DNA from: an uncultured Lachnospiraceae bacterium
GTDB lineage: Bacteria; Bacillota; Clostridia; Lachnospirales; Lachnospiraceae
NCBI GenBank assembly: GCA_910577175.1
Contig: CAJTLU010000015.1
Span: 7,717-71,716, forward strand
Reading direction: 5' to 3'
Length of the DNA: 64,000 bases
Position numbers and translations under genes: made by a program. The notes under the pieces are model-generated. The model saw only the letters and a list, made by a program, of their open reading frames with translations. It was not told the DNA's origin and ran no database searches. Below, piece after piece: positions 7,796 to 17,104 of this stretch. Position 1 is the first letter of the stretch, and the number at the start of each line of letters is the position of its first letter.

Positions 7796-9907
7796 CTATG
7801 AAATCCTTCTCCTGCATGTCAACTGCTCCCCGGCACTTCCATATGCCCTTTTCATCCCAAGTGTCGTTGCACAGACTGCCTTATCACAAAGCATCAGTAA
7901 GGATGGCAGAATAAAAATGACACAGAACATACTGACAACGGCGCCTCTTGCCATCAGCATACACATAGAGCTGATAATATCAATATCCGAATAAACGGCA
8001 ACACCAAAGGTCGCTGCAAAAAGCCCCATGCCGCTGACAACAATCGACGGAATTGAAGTAGCTAATGCCGTGGAAACGCTGCGCGTTTTCTCATTTCCTG
8101 CGATACGCTCCGTCTTGTAGCGCGTTGTCATCAATATCGCATAATCCACCGTTGCTCCGAGCTGAATCGTGCTGATGCAAATCGGTGCAATAAACGGCAG
8201 TGACTGCCCGAAGTAATGCGGAAGACCTAAGTTAATAAAAATCGCAAGTTCGATTACCGAAATCAAAATGAACGGAAGCAGCAGGCTTTTTTCCACAAAT
8301 GCTATAATGATAAAAATCGCAACAATCGAAACTGCATTGACAACCTGGAAGTCATGGTCGGTTGTTTCAATCATATCCTTCATACAAGGAGCTTCGCCAA
8401 TCAACATGCCATTTTTGTCATATTTTTTCAAAATGGCATTCAGGCTGTCTATCTGGGCATTGACTTCTTCGCCTGCAACCTTATATTCAGAGTTAATCAG
8501 CAGCAATTCCCACCGGTCGCTTTTTAAGACCGACCGGATACTTTCCGGCAGCAGCTCCTCCGGTACACGGCTTCCAATCACCGATTCCAGACCAAGCACA
8601 TACTTTACGCCGTCTACCTTTTCCATCTCCCGGATCATAGAACGGACTGACTTCGAAGGCACGCTCGCATCCACAAGAACCATATGGGTAGATGCGATAT
8701 TAAAATCCTCGGAAAGCTTGGAATTGGCAATGACATATTCCATATCTTTCGGAAGGCATTCTCCCATATCATAATAGACCTCCTCGTTGGTCTTGTTATA
8801 TCCGTAAAGTGCAGGAGCCACCAATACGGCAAAGACTGCCAGAAAAACCGGAAACAGCTTTGTTACCTTCTCCGAAAACTTTGTCATATCCGGCAGCAGC
8901 GACCTGTGCTTCGTCTTCTGCAGCGGCTTATCAAATACAAGAATCAGCGCCGGAAGTACCGTGACACAGCCGATGACTCCCAGGATTACACCCTTTGCCA
9001 TAACAATACCTAAATCCCGGCCGAGCGTAAAGGTCATAAAGCAAAGCGCTGCAAATCCGGCAACGGTAGTTACGGAGCTGCCCACTACCGAAACAAGCGT
9101 CTCATGGATGGCTGCTGCCATAGCCTCCTTGTAATCTCCCATCTTTTCCCTCTGCTCATTGTAGCTGTGCCATAAGAAAATGGAATAGTCCATGGTAACG
9201 GCAAGCTGCAGCACCGCGGAAAGTGCCTTGGTGATATACGAGATTTCCCCGAAAAAGAAATTCGTACCGAGATTCAAAAGAATCATCATACCAATGGAGG
9301 CAAGAAATACAAACGGAACCAGCCATCCGTCCAGCAGGACAATCATAGCAAGACAGGCAAACAATACTGCAAGCCCCACATAAATCGGCTCCTCTTCTTC
9401 ACACAAATCCTTCAGGTCCGTAACCAGTGCCGACATGCCGGACACAAAACACTGTTTCCCGGCAATCGAACGGATTTCCCGAATCGCATCCATTGTAATA
9501 TCCGCAGAGGTCGAGCTATCAAAGAACACTGCCATCATTGTCGCATGGTCCGTATTAAATTCACGGTAAACCGCCTCCGGCAGAAGCTCCTTCGGAACGG
9601 AGATATCCAACAAAGACGAATACCACAGCACCGTTTCCACATGTTCCACCGCCTTAAACTTTTCCACAAGCGCGGCGACCTCTTTATCAGGCATATCCTC
9701 TACAATAATCAGGGAAAACGCTCCCTTTCCGAAATCCTCTAAAAGCTCATTCTGTCCTTTTACCGTATCCATATCGCCGGGAAGATAATCTAACATATCA
9801 TAATTGACTCTGGTTCCTAGCATACCAAGTACGGACGGAATCATCAGGAAAACGGCAACTACTAAAATCAGGACACGGTGTTTTACAACCGCTTTTGAAA
9901 AACGCAT
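7796..9907 (-). CDS. MmpL/RND-family permease
   Basis: About 703 residues with two repeats of the RND half: one N-terminal helix, a large extracytoplasmic domain, then a block of five or so helices (about 175-330 and 540-680). Landmarks are TMDYSIFLWHSYNEQR in the first half and ATVDYAILMTTRYK in the second, where RND proton-relay residues lie. I use the ATG at 9907 because GAGAGG sits 9 nt upstream; an in-frame ATG at 9931 overlaps the DUF308 gene. Gram-positive MmpL proteins export lipids, peptides or toxic compounds. The operon partners are DUF308 and the heptad-repeat protein. Confidence 0.88.
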   Translation of the reverse strand: MRFSKAVVKHRVLILVVAVFLMIPSVLGMLGTRVNYDMLDYLPGDMDTVKGQNELLEDFGKGAFSLIIVEDMPDKEVAALVEKFKAVEHVETVLWYSSLLDISVPKELLPEAVYREFNTDHATMMAVFFDSSTSADITMDAIREIRSIAGKQCFVSGMSALVTDLKDLCEEEEPIYVGLAVLFACLAMIVLLDGWLVPFVFLASIGMMILLNLGTNFFFGEISYITKALSAVLQLAVTMDYSIFLWHSYNEQREKMGDYKEAMAAAIHETLVSVVGSSVTTVAGFAALCFMTFTLGRDLGIVMAKGVILGVIGCVTVLPALILVFDKPLQKTKHRSLLPDMTKFSEKVTKLFPVFLAVFAVLVAPALYGYNKTNEEVYYDMGECLPKDMEYVIANSKLSEDFNIASTHMVLVDASVPSKSVRSMIREMEKVDGVKYVLGLESVIGSRVPEELLPESIRSVLKSDRWELLLINSEYKVAGEEVNAQIDSLNAILKKYDKNGMLIGEAPCMKDMIETTDHDFQVVNAVSIVAIFIIIAFVEKSLLLPFILISVIELAIFINLGLPHYFGQSLPFIAPICISTIQLGATVDYAILMTTRYKTERIAGNEKTRSVSTALATSIPSIVVSGMGLFAATFGVAVYSDIDIISSMCMLMARGAVVSMFCVIFILPSLLMLCDKAVCATTLGMKRAYGSAGEQLTCRRRIS

Positions 9908-9911
9908 TTTC

Positions 9912-10508
9912 TTATTCCTCTCTTTCTTCATAATTCTCCGCCTCTATCACATCCGGCCGCTGGTGCCGGATAATCTTTACCGCGGTCAACATCGTACTGA
10001 AATTTAAAAATCCTTCAAAGAGCAGGGAAATTCCAATTAACACCGTCAGCACACGGCTGCTTTCACTCGGACGGAATACCAGAATGCCTCCGAAGACTAC
10101 GGTAAATACGGCAAGCGCAAGTATCAGCCACCACTTCGGCACTCCGAACCGCCTGGAATCAAGTGAAATCTGAACTTTAAAAAGTCCGTCGGCAAGAAAA
10201 GAAAGCCCTAAAATGACACAAATAAAATTCACCAGACTGTCAAAGTGTGTCAGCATAATAATCCCGAGTGCAACCAGCATAAGGCCGAACGCAAGGTCAT
10301 ACTGGAATGCCAGCCGGTAAAGGTCCTTTGAGAAAAACCCGACCAGACGGATGATTCCAAATACAATCAGAAGAATCCCGCATACGATGCCAAGTACCGA
10401 GATAGAAAACCCGGGAAACGCAATTAAGAGAACTCCTAACACACACAGCAGGACGGATATTACGATATACCCTATTTTTGCTGTTCTCATAGGTATTACA
10501 GAACGCAT
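9912..10508 (-). CDS. DUF308/HdeD-type membrane protein
   Basis: Around 198 residues and six hydrophobic helices with the internal repeat seen in HdeD/DUF308 proteins (VLGIVCGILLIVFGIIRLVG and VILGLSFLADGLFKV, each rich in G and followed by a charged turn). The start at 10508 is supported by AAGGAGG 7 nt upstream; the ORF extends further but the extra residues look non-coding. The stop lies inside the spacing region of the MmpL ribosome site, so translation is probably coupled. It is the first gene of the export operon. Its biochemical role is unknown. Confidence 0.8.
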   Translation of the reverse strand: MRSVIPMRTAKIGYIVISVLLCVLGVLLIAFPGFSISVLGIVCGILLIVFGIIRLVGFFSKDLYRLAFQYDLAFGLMLVALGIIMLTHFDSLVNFICVILGLSFLADGLFKVQISLDSRRFGVPKWWLILALAVFTVVFGGILVFRPSESSRVLTVLIGISLLFEGFLNFSTMLTAVKIIRHQRPDVIEAENYEEREE

Positions 10509-10602
10509 CCAAACTCCTCCTTTCAAATAAAAGTGCTGCAGCTTTTTTGTACTGCCAGTATAGCAGAAAAAAATGGTACAAAAAATGGACAGTTCTATGT
10601 CT

Positions 10603-10649
10603 CTGCCCAAAAAACAGACAGACAACATAAAACTGCCCAAAAACCAGAC
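10603..10649 (-). promoter_or_regulatory. Direct repeats upstream of the export operon, candidate TetR operator
   Basis: Two near-identical 17-bp copies (10603-10619 and 10633-10649; minus strand GTCTG, a T-run, then GGGCAG) are spaced 30 bp apart. A -10-like TATACT lies downstream near 10557. A weaker third copy runs into the end of the TetR gene. The site lies between TetR and the operon it probably controls. Confidence 0.45.
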
Positions 10650-10665
10650 ACTTTTGCACTTTTGC

Positions 10666-11229
10666 CTAAAAACAACCGGAACTGCACCGTTCCATTAATT
10701 CGCTAGTCAAGCCGTTGCAGAGCGAAAGGAGCTGCTTTAATTTATCTAATGCGTCCTCCGGCATGCCTGCATTAATCCAATCAATCGCCAGACCAAAAAG
10801 CTCGCATTTTGTAAAAAGTACCACTGTACTCCTGTCACTTTCACTGCTGCTTTCTTTTCCAAACGCCGTATCAAAGTATGTAGTGACAACATATTCGCAA
10901 ATCCGCATCAGATATTGTTCGTAGATGTTACGGTTCACTGAATTGCAGATATGAAATACAGCTTTTTTATTATCTAACGTAAAACGAAATACCGCTTCTA
11001 TCCCTTTATCAAGAGATTCAATACTGGGGTATTTCTGTATCAGGGCATCCAGCGCATCCATCACAATCTCTTGAATTAACGCAGGAATATCCTGAAAATG
11101 ATAATAGAAGGAATTCCGGTTGATTCCACAGTCCTCCACGATATCCCTGACGCTAATCTGACTCAGCGGCTGTTCATTCAGAAGTTTCCAAAAAGACTCT
11201 TTAATCGCCCGTTTTGTAAAATTCGGCAT
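10666..11229 (-). CDS. TetR/AcrR-family regulator
   Basis: 187 residues. The N-terminal helix-turn-helix is clear: ISVRDIVEDCGINRNSFYYHF at about 25-46. The all-helical remainder is the ligand/dimer domain of the type with a short C-terminal helix bundle. GAGAGG precedes the ATG. It lies directly upstream of the DUF308 / MmpL / heptad operon on the same strand and is the obvious candidate repressor of it. Direct repeats in the gap are possible operators. Confidence 0.85.
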   Translation of the reverse strand: MPNFTKRAIKESFWKLLNEQPLSQISVRDIVEDCGINRNSFYYHFQDIPALIQEIVMDALDALIQKYPSIESLDKGIEAVFRFTLDNKKAVFHICNSVNRNIYEQYLMRICEYVVTTYFDTAFGKESSSESDRSTVVLFTKCELFGLAIDWINAGMPEDALDKLKQLLSLCNGLTSELMERCSSGCF

Positions 11230-11287
11230 GGCCTACCTCTCCTTGAACCTTCTACTAAAAATACCAAAACTGAAACACCCTGCGTCT

Positions 11288-12298
11288 TTACAGCAGTACG
11301 ACACCCTTCTTCTCTGCGGCTTCCTTTACCTCATCCGGCCAGATAGACGCCTGTACCTCTCCGATATGCGCCTTGCGTAAAAAGAACATACAAATGCGGG
11401 ACTGCCCGATGCCGCCGCCTACGGTATATGGAAGCTCTTTGTTCAGCACTGCCTTCTGGAACGCAAGCTCTGCGCGCTCCTCACAGCCTGCAATATGCAG
11501 CTGCTGTGCAAGGGCAGTCTCATCTACACGGATACCCATGGAAGAAAGCTCTAACGCCATATCCAGTACCGGATAATACACAATAATGTCCCCGTTCAGC
11601 TTCCAGTCGTCATAGTCCGGCGCCCTGCCGTCGTGACGTTCCCCGGAAGCAAGCACGCCGCCAATCTGCATAAGAAATACAGCGCCCTTTGCACGGGCAA
11701 TCTTATTCTCACGCTCCTTTGGCGTATCGTCCGGATACATATTTTCTAACTCCTGCGTAGTCACAAAGGAAATCTCCTCCGGCAGAAACTCTTCTATATA
11801 ATCATATTTATCTGCAATATAATGCTCGGTTTCCCGAAGCGCCGCATACACGCTGCGCACCGTCTTCTTTAACGTCTCCACATTGCGCTCATCATACAAA
11901 ATCACCTTTTCCCAGTCCCACTGGTCAACAAAAATTGAGTGAATGTTGTCGGTATCTTCATCGCGGCGGATTGCATTCATGTCCGTATAAAGACCTTCCC
12001 CGTAAGAAAATCCATACTTCTTTAATGCCATACGCTTCCACTTTGCCAAAGAATGCACAATCTCTACTATAGCCTCTTTCTGCTCCTTGATTCCGAAAGA
12101 AACCGGACGCTCTACACCATTCAGATTATCATTCAAACCAGACTCCGGCTTTACAAACAGCGGAGCCGACACGCGTGTCAGATTCAGCTGCTTTGCAAGC
12201 TGGCGCTCAAAGTAATCCTTGACATGCTTGATGGCACCCTGGGTTTCCTTTACCGACAGTGCCGAATGATATCCTTCCGGTACATAAAAACGTTCCAT
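11288..12298 (-). CDS. asnA: Aspartate-ammonia ligase
   Basis: AsnA makes asparagine from aspartate, ammonia and ATP and is related to class II aminoacyl-tRNA synthetases. Diagnostic stretches are LNLTRVSAPLFV, LNDNLNGVERPVSF, VHSLAKWKRMAL, DMNAIRRDE, DQWDWEK and the C-terminal GGGIGQSR. The chosen start (12298, 336 residues) is the family's usual start and has AGAGG 5 nt upstream; the 27 extra upstream codons are not conserved-looking. A good promoter lies at 12385-12413, and no T-box or other riboswitch was recognised in the leader. Confidence 0.95.
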   Translation of the reverse strand: MERFYVPEGYHSALSVKETQGAIKHVKDYFERQLAKQLNLTRVSAPLFVKPESGLNDNLNGVERPVSFGIKEQKEAIVEIVHSLAKWKRMALKKYGFSYGEGLYTDMNAIRRDEDTDNIHSIFVDQWDWEKVILYDERNVETLKKTVRSVYAALRETEHYIADKYDYIEEFLPEEISFVTTQELENMYPDDTPKERENKIARAKGAVFLMQIGGVLASGERHDGRAPDYDDWKLNGDIIVYYPVLDMALELSSMGIRVDETALAQQLHIAGCEERAELAFQKAVLNKELPYTVGGGIGQSRICMFFLRKAHIGEVQASIWPDEVKEAAEKKGVVLL

Positions 12299-12384
12299 AC
12301 TAACCTCTTTCCGCGCTGCCTCCTTCTGAAAAAATCGGACCTGCTCCCGCAGCGTAGGTTCCTCAGGTCTGCAATACATGAACT

Positions 12385-12413
12385 AGTGTATCAGTTTTCT
12401 AGTAAAATTGCAA
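12385..12413 (-). promoter_or_regulatory. Promoter of asnA
   Basis: Minus strand TTGCAA (12408-12413), 17 bp, TACACT (12385-12390). The leader to the asnA start is about 80 nt. Confidence 0.6.
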
Positions 12414-12426
12414 CGCTTTCTTCCTT

Positions 12427-12671
12427 GCGTTTCCGCATTTTATATGTAACCTTTATGTCCCGGTGGCTCTGCGACAGTTTTATTTTGCAGGCGCGAACGC
12501 TTCACCGGACTTCCTCTAAGAGCTGTTAAGCCGCTCGGTAGCGTCCTCGCGTGAAAGCATCTAAGAGGTGATTCCGGCTGCGCTAAAAGCCGCGGTCCTT
12601 CGGACAAATGCAAAATAAAACTGCTGCTGAGTCGCCGGAACTTTTAAGATTGCTAAAAAATGCAGAAACTC
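12427..12671. repeat. Palindromic intergenic element, copy A (245 bp)
   Basis: The ends form an imperfect inverted repeat (left TTTCCGCATTTTA, right complement TTTCTGCATTTTT), and the inner arms also pair across the element. It contains the 32-bp core (12584-12615, around CCGCGGTCCTTCGGACAAAT) that is identical in copy B at 17014-17045. Copy A has about 100 bp of extra, itself structured sequence between the arms. It lies between the EAL gene stop and the asnA promoter and has no ORF, so it looks like a MITE or a large hairpin element. Confidence 0.75.
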
Positions 12672-12675
12672 AGCT

Positions 12676-14970
12676 CTATTCACTTCTGCGCAGGTACTTT
12701 TCCTCAAACTCCGTTACCGACATAGGCTTGGCAAAGTAGTATCCCTGGAAAATATCACACCCGATATCGGTCAGGAAGTCTACATGCTCCTTCGTTTCCA
12801 CACCCTCGGTAATAACCTCCATTCCAAGCTGCTTGGACAGTGCGATTATCATCTTAAGAATAGTACGGCTCCGCTCAATATTATCCGTCTTGCGAAGAAA
12901 CTCCATATCTACCTTAAGCGTATCGACCGTCATATCCTTAAGCATGTTCAGCGAGGAATACCCGCTGCCGAAGTCATCCATTTCTACACAAAACCCATAT
13001 TCCTGCAGCCGCTGAATCAGCACAAGCTGCTTTTTAAAGTCACTCATTACTGCCGTTTCAGTAATCTCAAGCCGCAGATTCCGCGGATTGATTTCGTACT
13101 TTTCCACAAGTCCGGTAAACACCTTATAAATGTCGGTAAAATAAAAGTCCTTAGGAGAAATATTCACCGAAATGTGATAATTGGCCTGTCCTATATCCTT
13201 CCATTCCCTGAGCTTTTTGCAGGCAAGCTCCCAGATGCTTAAATCAAGACGGCAGATAAGTCCCGTCCGCTCCAGAATGCTTATAAACTTATCCGGAGGA
13301 ACAAGCCCCCGCTCCGGATGAATCCACCGGACCAGCGCCTCGCCGCCTAAAACCTTCCCTGTGACGGAAACCTGCGGCTGCAGATAGAAACAGAACTGCC
13401 CCTCCCGGAGCGCCTTACCGAACTCGCCCGTTATCTTCTGCTCACTTAGGCTGCTTTCCCGCAGCTCGTCGTCATAATAGGCAATCATATCGGCAAAGCT
13501 TGTTTTTATAGTCTTAATCGCCATAAACGCCCTGTCGCACATGACCGATACCTCGATATTCTTATCGACAATATCATATACTCCGACGTGAATCTGGACG
13601 CGATAGGAGGTAGCATCGGAAATGTAGCCTATTCGATGCATTTCGTTGGAAATAAATTCCTTGTTAAACCGCGCCTTCGGCATACAAATAGCAAAACGGT
13701 CTCCCGAAAGCCTGCCGTAAACCGAACCGGATTTCGCAAACTTTTTCAGCGTGTTGGCGATATTCAGCAGAATTTCATCTCCGGTATTGATTCCAAAAAC
13801 ATCATTGACCAGCTTAAAGTCCTTGATATCGGAACAAACCATGCAGTAGGTTCCATCTTCCGCCTTCTGAAGTATCTCCGAAGCCATATCATAGAAATGC
13901 TCGCGGTTGTATATTCTCGTCAGCCTGTCGTGCGTAGCCCGGAAGCGCTCTGCTTCCAGCTTTTTTACATCCTCGGTCTCATCATGTATCTTAAAAAAGC
14001 AGCCCACACAGCTCCCGTTGATATCGCACAGACGCTTAAACTGGGCGGCATAATACCTCTTAACCGAGTTCACCTCATAAGTTTCCTTCCATTCGGAATC
14101 CACAGTCTCCGAAATCTCCCTGCCATCCATCCACCTTTTGTAATAATCCGTCAACGGTCCGACATCCTCTGTTCTAAAAAAAGCATATGCAACGGAATTC
14201 GCGTATATGCAGTTTCCCTCGATATCGAAACACATCACACTATCATCCATATTTTTGATACTGGAAGAAAGCAGTCCCTCAACCAGTCCCTGGGGAACAT
14301 AAATGACGTTAAAATAATAGATTGCCACTGCCATGATTCCGTAGGTAAGAACGGAAAAGTCAATCTCCAGGTTCAACACAAGATAAAGCACATTTGCAGC
14401 AATAATCACTAAAAGACTCAGAAGCGTAAGCCAGTACTTTTTTCTATACATTGACGGCGAACGTGCAATTTTTACAGCTAACGGAAGCAGAATCAGAACC
14501 ACAAACAAATAAATAATCATCCTGTGAAAATTGTAAAGTCCTCCCCGTGCTGCAATCCCGTAAAACCCTGTACCGGAACCATCTGTCATCTGTTCACAGC
14601 GGAAAATAAAAATCCTGTCCGTAAAGACATTCAGAAGCATCAGCAGACCGTCCACCGCCGTAACCAGGTACAGCCCTCTCTTATAAAGTGGTCTTGGCTC
14701 ATAAACCTTCGTATATTTGAACGAATAAAACAACATGCAAATCAGAAGTACATCAGATATTGTATAATATAACGCATACATAAGCTCTGCCGCAAGCTTC
14801 TCTTTCATAAGAAGCGCAGCTGCATACGCCACCATCGTACACGGTGCCGCAATCATAATGTAGCGTATCGCTTTTGTCAGCGGCGCCTTATCCCGCCTGC
14901 CAATGATATAACTGCAAAAAAGAATCAGGGCAGCAAAAAGCAACAGTAATGTTGTATATACATTTCTCAT
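12676..14970 (-). CDS. Membrane EAL phosphodiesterase with degenerate GGDEF
   Basis: About 764 residues: an N-terminal block of seven or eight membrane helices (about 1-225, like the 7TM region of histidine kinases), a PAS-like segment (about 240-340), a GGDEF domain and a C-terminal EAL domain (about 510-755). The GGDEF signature reads RLSGDRFAI, with the GG[DE]EF residues altered, so cyclase activity is unlikely and it may be a GTP-binding regulatory domain. The EAL part is intact: GEALVRWIHPE, ISVNISPKDF, EITETAVM and DDFGSGYSSL. Predicted role is cyclic-di-GMP hydrolysis. The start at 14970 has AAGGTG upstream. It is divergent from a diguanylate cyclase. Confidence 0.88.
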   Translation of the reverse strand: MRNVYTTLLLLFAALILFCSYIIGRRDKAPLTKAIRYIMIAAPCTMVAYAAALLMKEKLAAELMYALYYTISDVLLICMLFYSFKYTKVYEPRPLYKRGLYLVTAVDGLLMLLNVFTDRIFIFRCEQMTDGSGTGFYGIAARGGLYNFHRMIIYLFVVLILLPLAVKIARSPSMYRKKYWLTLLSLLVIIAANVLYLVLNLEIDFSVLTYGIMAVAIYYFNVIYVPQGLVEGLLSSSIKNMDDSVMCFDIEGNCIYANSVAYAFFRTEDVGPLTDYYKRWMDGREISETVDSEWKETYEVNSVKRYYAAQFKRLCDINGSCVGCFFKIHDETEDVKKLEAERFRATHDRLTRIYNREHFYDMASEILQKAEDGTYCMVCSDIKDFKLVNDVFGINTGDEILLNIANTLKKFAKSGSVYGRLSGDRFAICMPKARFNKEFISNEMHRIGYISDATSYRVQIHVGVYDIVDKNIEVSVMCDRAFMAIKTIKTSFADMIAYYDDELRESSLSEQKITGEFGKALREGQFCFYLQPQVSVTGKVLGGEALVRWIHPERGLVPPDKFISILERTGLICRLDLSIWELACKKLREWKDIGQANYHISVNISPKDFYFTDIYKVFTGLVEKYEINPRNLRLEITETAVMSDFKKQLVLIQRLQEYGFCVEMDDFGSGYSSLNMLKDMTVDTLKVDMEFLRKTDNIERSRTILKMIIALSKQLGMEVITEGVETKEHVDFLTDIGCDIFQGYYFAKPMSVTEFEEKYLRRSE

Positions 14971-15015
14971 AAGTATCACCTTTGGCATGGTTCAATTTTA
15001 TTGATAATATAAGTT

Positions 15016-15044
15016 ATTGTAGCATATTTTCCATGTTTTGTAAA
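15016..15044 (-). promoter_or_regulatory. Promoter of the EAL gene
   Basis: Minus strand TTTACA (15039-15044), 17 bp, TACAAT (15016-15021), about 45 nt before the start codon. Confidence 0.6.
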
Positions 15045-15180
15045 GTCAGCACTTGCTTTGGCATCCGCCCTTTCAGCAGACTTGGAACACTGCGGAGACT
15101 GCAGGACATCTTATTCTTTCCTTCAGGTATACTTCGCAATTTTTCCTCCTTGCTCTGCATTTCCCCCGCTTCCCTTTTAC

Positions 15181-15209
15181 TTGACGAACCGGAACACCTG
15201 TTGTATAAT
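15181..15209 (+). promoter_or_regulatory. Promoter of the diguanylate cyclase gene
   Basis: TTGACG (15181-15186), 17 bp, TATAAT (15204-15209), close to the sigma-A consensus. It lies about 40 nt upstream of the TTG start. Confidence 0.75.
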
Positions 15210-15249
15210 ACACTCAATACAAATAAGTGAGCTATAGGTGTGATTTGCA

Positions 15250-16944
15250 TTGGATAAAACAGAGAAACGGAAACATTTTAGTATTATGAAGATTCTGTAT
15301 ATTGTGTACCTGTTTTTACTGGCAGTTACTGTCGCAGCGGTTGTTTTTTCAGCTACTGCCGGCAAATCTTATACAGAACCTGAACGGTATCTCCCTTATG
15401 ACTCCGGCTGGACGGACGAAAGCGGTACCCCGGCAGACCTTGAAAAGCTGACCGGAACCACTGCCATCGTCAAGCGTCTGCCTGTCATAGAGCAGGATTG
15501 CGAGCTGTTCTTCCGGGTGAAAAATCTGAATGTGGCGGTTTATAAGGACAACATACTGTACAAGGATTACGGCGAGGCATATTCAAGTATGAACGCAGGC
15601 TATAAATGCCCTGGGACCTATTTTGTTATGATACCGCTCTACCGTGAGGACAGTGGCAGTGAACTCCGGATTACCATAGAGAATCCTTACCAAAATGATT
15701 CCAGCTGCAATATCAAAAGCATGTACCTCGGTCAAGGATATGCCATTATCCGGGCAAAGGTTTTTGAAATGTTGCCTGGATTCTGCACCAGTGTCCTGAT
15801 TATTCTGATTGGTGGAATTCTCGGTCTTTTATCGGTCACATTGAAGAAATACAACCGCAGCAACAGCAGTCTGCTGAGTCTTGGTCTGTTTGCATTTGTC
15901 ATCGGGATATGGTCGGCAACCGAGACGAAGCTGTTGCACCTTTTGATAGGATATACCTCGATTATTCATCTGGTGACAAGCTTATCACTGATTCTGATTG
16001 CAGTGCCGATATTTCTTTTCTTCCGGGCACGAAAAGAAGCAACCGATAAGATAAGTGCTATTTTAGTCAGCGTCCTGACTGTCATCGGCTTTTTGATAAG
16101 CGTGATTATGCATTTTACAGGAATACGGGATTTGCATGAGAATATCACCATTGCGCATATCGTAATTATCACCGGCTGCCTGTTTACGCTGTATTACGCC
16201 TTTCAGGCGTTCCGGAAGTCCCACTTCAGGGACTTTGCATTCTGGGGACTACTTATCATAGCTGTGTTCTCTATCGTGGATATTGTCCTGTATTATAAAC
16301 AGATTACAACGGACAATTCTACCTTTGTGCGTTTCGGCGTGCTGGGTTATGTTACGCTTCTGGCCGCACAGTTGCTTGAGGGATATGTCAGGACCTATTC
16401 CGAAAACGTAAAGGCAGATATGCTGCTGCAGATGGCATACAGCGACGTATTAACAGGCTTTTACAACCGTAACTCCTTTATCAGCGACATAAAGGAAATC
16501 GACCGCAGCCTTGGCGGACACAAGGGAAGGGCAGTTCTTGTCTTTGATTTGAATTGCCTGAAATATATCAATGACACCATGGGGCACACGATGGGCGATA
16601 CCGCATTAAAGGAGGCTGCCGGGTATATTAAACAAAGCTTTAGCAGTATCGGGAAATGCTACCGCATCGGAGGCGACGAATACACCGTAATCTCTGACAA
16701 GGCCCTGTCGGAACCAGAGCTGGACGGACTGTACCAGGGTTTCCAGGCGCACATTCTCAACCGGAATAATGCGCCGCACGATGACAGACCTTATCCTCTC
16801 TACATAGCATTCGGCTATGATGTGATTGGCGGAAGCGCGGAAAGCGCAATGGATACATTCAATTCTGCCGATGCAAAGATGTATGAAAACAAGCAGAAGC
16901 TCAAGGAAATCCTGAAATCAGAAAACGCTGCTTATGTAAGGTAA
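15250..16944 (+). CDS. Membrane-bound diguanylate cyclase
   Basis: 564 residues. There is a first helix (about 13-34), an extracytoplasmic domain (about 40-175), a block of seven helices (about 180-380, 7TM-DISM style) and a C-terminal GGDEF domain. The active site is RIGGDEYTV, a normal-looking GGD[EF]-type signature, and DVLTGFYNRNSF and NDTMGHTMGD are also typical. The RxxD inhibitory site five residues before GGDEF is absent. The start is TTG at 15250, the first possible codon after an in-frame stop, with AGGTG upstream. It makes cyclic-di-GMP next to a divergent EAL enzyme, giving a matched pair for local signalling. Confidence 0.88.
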   Translation: MDKTEKRKHFSIMKILYIVYLFLLAVTVAAVVFSATAGKSYTEPERYLPYDSGWTDESGTPADLEKLTGTTAIVKRLPVIEQDCELFFRVKNLNVAVYKDNILYKDYGEAYSSMNAGYKCPGTYFVMIPLYREDSGSELRITIENPYQNDSSCNIKSMYLGQGYAIIRAKVFEMLPGFCTSVLIILIGGILGLLSVTLKKYNRSNSSLLSLGLFAFVIGIWSATETKLLHLLIGYTSIIHLVTSLSLILIAVPIFLFFRARKEATDKISAILVSVLTVIGFLISVIMHFTGIRDLHENITIAHIVIITGCLFTLYYAFQAFRKSHFRDFAFWGLLIIAVFSIVDIVLYYKQITTDNSTFVRFGVLGYVTLLAAQLLEGYVRTYSENVKADMLLQMAYSDVLTGFYNRNSFISDIKEIDRSLGGHKGRAVLVFDLNCLKYINDTMGHTMGDTALKEAAGYIKQSFSSIGKCYRIGGDEYTVISDKALSEPELDGLYQGFQAHILNRNNAPHDDRPYPLYIAFGYDVIGGSAESAMDTFNSADAKMYENKQKLKEILKSENAAYVR

Positions 16945-16956
16945 GCGGGAGCGTTC

Positions 16957-17103
16957 TTGAATTTCCGCATTCTGTATCCCCTTTTATGTTCCGTAAGTCG
17001 TACCGTATTTTATTAAAAGCCGCGGTCCTTCGGACAAATGCAAAAATGAAATACGGTACGACTTACGAAACTTTTAAGGTGACTAAAAAATGCGGAAACT
17101 CAA
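16957..17103. repeat. Palindromic intergenic element, copy B (147 bp)
   Basis: Terminal inverted repeats of about 15 bp (TTGAATTTCCGCATT; right end complement TTGAGTTTCCGCATT). A perfect inner inverted repeat (CGTAAGTCGTACCGTATTT at about 16992, its complement at about 17050) encloses the 32-bp core shared with copy A. It fills the gap between the convergent diguanylate cyclase and AraC genes and could act as a terminator hairpin for both. Confidence 0.78.
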
Positions 17104-17104
17104 G

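Noticed and set aside
12299..12426. T-box or other riboswitch before asnA
   Set aside because: No T-box signature sequence or specifier stem could be seen in the 80-nt leader.
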